Source: an uncultured Oscillospiraceae bacterium | Lineage (GTDB): Bacteria > Bacillota > Clostridia > Oscillospirales > Acutalibacteraceae | NCBI GenBank assembly: GCA_900554535.1 | Contig: USIA01000104.1 | Location: forward strand, 1 to 6,705 | Length of the DNA: 6,705 nt | Reading direction: 5' to 3' | In this document: positions 5,020 through 6,705 of the stretch, one piece after another | Layout: each line of letters begins with the position of its first letter | Position numbering within the stretch: position 1 is the stretch's first letter | The notes under the pieces: generated by a model | The model's input: only the letters and a program-made list of their open reading frames with translations | Told to the model about the DNA's origin: nothing | The model's database searches: none | Position numbers and translations under genes: made by a program

Positions 5020-6238
5020 AAAGCAGCTGCAAGCGCTGACCTGGTGGTGTCCCGGCGGAGTGGGAGCCAGGCTTGACGCCATCATCTGTGACGGGGCGGT
5101 GCGCAGCGGCAAGACGCTTTGCCTGGGGCTTGGCTTTGTGTGCTGGGCCATGGCGAGCTTTTCCGGAAAAAGCTTGGCGCTGTGCGGAAAAACGGTGCGA
5201 TCCCTGCGGCGCAACCTGGTGACCACGCTTTTGCCGCTGCTGCACGAGGCGGGCTTTTCCTGTGTGCTGAAAGGCGCGGAGCTGCTCGTGCGCGCGGGCA
5301 AGGCCGAGAACCGCTTTTATCTTTTTGGCGGCAAAGACGAAGGCAGCGCGGCGCTGATCCAGGGGCTGACACTGGCGGGCGTGCTCTTTGACGAAGTGGC
5401 GCTGATGCCGCGCTCATTCGTGGAGCAGGCGCTGGCGCGGTGCAGTGTGACGGGAAGCCGGTTCTGGTTTAACTGCAACCCGGAGGGGCCGGACCACTGG
5501 TTTTACCGGGAATGGATTTGCAGGACAAAACAGCGGCGCGCGCTCTACCTGCACTTTACGATGGCGGATAACCCCGGGCTTTCGCCTGCCATGCGCGCGC
5601 GATACGAGCGGCTTTATACGGGCACATTTTATGAGCGCTTTGTCGAGGGACGCTGGGTAGCGGCGCAGGGGCTGATCTATCCATTCATGGAGGCGGATAA
5701 AATGGGCTGCGACCCGCCGGCCGGGCCGTTTTCGAACTATGTGGTCAGCTGCGATTATGGCACGCGCAACCCGAGTTCCTTTGGCCTGTGGGCGTGTCAG
5801 GGGGAAACCTGGTACCGAATTGACGAGTACTACTACGATGGGCGGAAGAATGGCGCGCGGACGGACGAGGAGCATTATCAGGGCCTGCGGGCGCTGTGCG
5901 CCGGGCGGTCCATTTCCTGCGTGGTGGTGGACCCCTCGGCTGCGAGCTTTCTGGAGGTGATCCACAGACACGGGGAATATCGTGCGATACCGGCCGTCAA
6001 CGAGGTGTTGACCGGCATTCGCAAGACCGGGATGGCGCTCAAGGAAGGGCGCGTGCGCATCTGCCGCAACTGCCGGGACATTTGGCGGGAATTCGCGCAT
6101 TACCGGTGGATGGATGGCAAGGAAGCGCCGCGCAAAGAGGATGACCACGCGATGGACGACCTGCGGTATTTTGTGACGACGGTGCTGGACCGGAGGGACC
6201 GGTTTTGCGCACTTTCTGTCGCGCGGGCAAGCGGGTAA
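5006..6238 (+). CDS. Phage terminase large subunit (packaging ATPase and nuclease)
   Basis: A 410-residue terminase large subunit of the PBSX/SPP1-like type, the motor that pumps DNA into the prohead and cuts the concatemer. The N-terminal ATPase has Walker A GAVRSGKT (30-37), Walker B GVLFDEV with D129-E130, and the coupling motif FWFNCNPEGP (153-162). The C-terminal RNase H-like nuclease has acidic residues D250 (VVSCDYGTRNP), D309 (CVVVDPSAASF) and D384/D385 (DDHAMDDLRY). The linker GTFYERFVEGRW (206-217) is characteristic of this family. All expected catalytic groups are present, so the enzyme looks intact. The ATG at 5006 is chosen because the frame continues homology-like from MRFSKKQ and overlaps the previous stop by 14 bases; a GTG at 4955 would extend it into the preceding gene without a ribosome binding site. 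A moderate GGGGAAG site precedes it. Confidence 0.94.
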   Translation: MRFSKKQLQALTWWCPGGVGARLDAIICDGAVRSGKTLCLGLGFVCWAMASFSGKSLALCGKTVRSLRRNLVTTLLPLLHEAGFSCVLKGAELLVRAGKAENRFYLFGGKDEGSAALIQGLTLAGVLFDEVALMPRSFVEQALARCSVTGSRFWFNCNPEGPDHWFYREWICRTKQRRALYLHFTMADNPGLSPAMRARYERLYTGTFYERFVEGRWVAAQGLIYPFMEADKMGCDPPAGPFSNYVVSCDYGTRNPSSFGLWACQGETWYRIDEYYYDGRKNGARTDEEHYQGLRALCAGRSISCVVVDPSAASFLEVIHRHGEYRAIPAVNEVLTGIRKTGMALKEGRVRICRNCRDIWREFAHYRWMDGKEAPRKEDDHAMDDLRYFVTTVLDRRDRFCALSVARASG

Positions 6239-6253
6239 GGAAAGGAGGGACGC

Positions 6254-6705
6254 ATGATTTTTCGCAAAAACAAAGAAAAGAAAGGCGAGGCCGCCTGCGC
6301 CGTACAGACGGGCGCACAGGAAATGCCATTTGCGGCGGTGCGGCAGTATGTCCCGCTGGAAGCGGCTGAGCTGCGGCTTTATGCACAGCTGCGCCGTGCA
6401 GTGCCAATCATCGACGCGGCGCTGGACAAGATTGTGCGGCTGGTGGGCAAATTTGACGTTTTGTGCCCGGACAACGCAATCGAAAAGAAGCTGAAAACAT
6501 TTTTGGAGACCGTGCAGGCCGGGCCTGCGGGCTGCGGGGTGATGACGTTTTTACAGACGTATCTCGACCAGCTTTTGACCTTTGGCAATGCAGTCGGGGA
6601 GATGGTGGTGCAGGATGGGCGCTTGGCCGCGCTTTATAACGCCTCACTAAAGGACGTGGAGCTGCGGACCGTGACGCCGCTGGAGCTGGAGGTGCGCCGA
6701 CGCAC
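6254..6705 (+). CDS. Phage portal protein, N-terminal 150 codons (continues beyond window)
   Basis: Starts 15 bases after the large terminase stop, with AAAGGAGG at 6241-6248, 5 bases before the ATG. The frame is open to the window end. After a basic start (MIFRKNKEKKG), the segment with LRRAVPIIDAALDKIVRLVG (about 46-65) and then FLQTYLDQLLTFGNAVGEMV (about 99-118) matches the N-terminal region of Siphophage portal proteins, which form the dodecameric ring at the prohead vertex where the terminase docks. The downstream ALYNASLKDVELR (126-138) fits the same family. The order terminase small, terminase large, portal is the classical head module. Portal proteins are usually 400-500 residues, so most is outside the window. 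Nothing suggests damage in the visible part. Confidence 0.85.
   Translation, partial: MIFRKNKEKKGEAACAVQTGAQEMPFAAVRQYVPLEAAELRLYAQLRRAVPIIDAALDKIVRLVGKFDVLCPDNAIEKKLKTFLETVQAGPAGCGVMTFLQTYLDQLLTFGNAVGEMVVQDGRLAALYNASLKDVELRTVTPLELEVRRR

Noticed and set aside
5414..6148. A 244-codon open frame on the minus strand opposite the large terminase
   Set aside because: Same reason: codon-bias shadow of a protein with complete ATPase and nuclease motifs on the other strand.

Overview
The window looks like the chromosome of a GC-rich anaerobic Firmicute (class Clostridia, Oscillospirales-like). This rests on strong AGGAGG-type ribosome binding sites, tightly overlapping genes, and a response regulator/histidine kinase/HtrA set, LacI regulator and phage packaging genes of Clostridia type. 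The assignment comes from gene style and protein recognition, not from a database search.

Layout. (1) Bases 1-648, minus strand: the N-terminal 216 codons of a LacI-family repressor running off the left edge. (2) Bases 649-896: a divergent control region with a good promoter for the repressor (extended -10), a TATAAT promoter for the rightward genes, and several GTGAA/TTCAC half-sites, one pair forming an interrupted palindrome over the repressor's -35. (3) Bases 897-4416, plus strand: a three-gene operon of OmpR/PhoB-type response regulator, membrane histidine kinase and membrane-anchored HtrA/DegP-like protease with a PDZ domain. Each junction is a stop/start overlap (GTGA, then ATGA), so the genes are probably translated together. 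The arrangement resembles MprAB-PepD of mycobacteria and CssRS/HtrA of Bacillus, which sense envelope or secretion stress. (4) Bases 4417-4713: a non-coding junction. It begins directly after htrA with what looks like the last ~25 codons of a lost short-chain dehydrogenase/reductase gene. A strong rho-independent terminator (4557-4607), a perfect 12-bp tandem repeat (4609-4632) and a hairpin (4648-4671) follow. (5) Bases 4714-6705, plus strand: the start of a phage late module: a small, probable terminase small subunit, the terminase large subunit (ATPase plus nuclease) and the N-terminal part of a portal protein running off the right edge.

How it fits together. The left half is a host envelope-stress circuit with a separately regulated repressor beside it. 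The right half is the DNA-packaging start of a prophage or phage-derived element. The terminase genes follow host genes with no integrase, repressor or early region between them, and a gene stump marks the junction. I read this as a breakpoint: a prophage that lost its left half, an element with unusual gene order, or a domesticated packaging/structural cassette. No wholly new system can be demonstrated; the junction 4417-4713 is the most worthwhile place to look.
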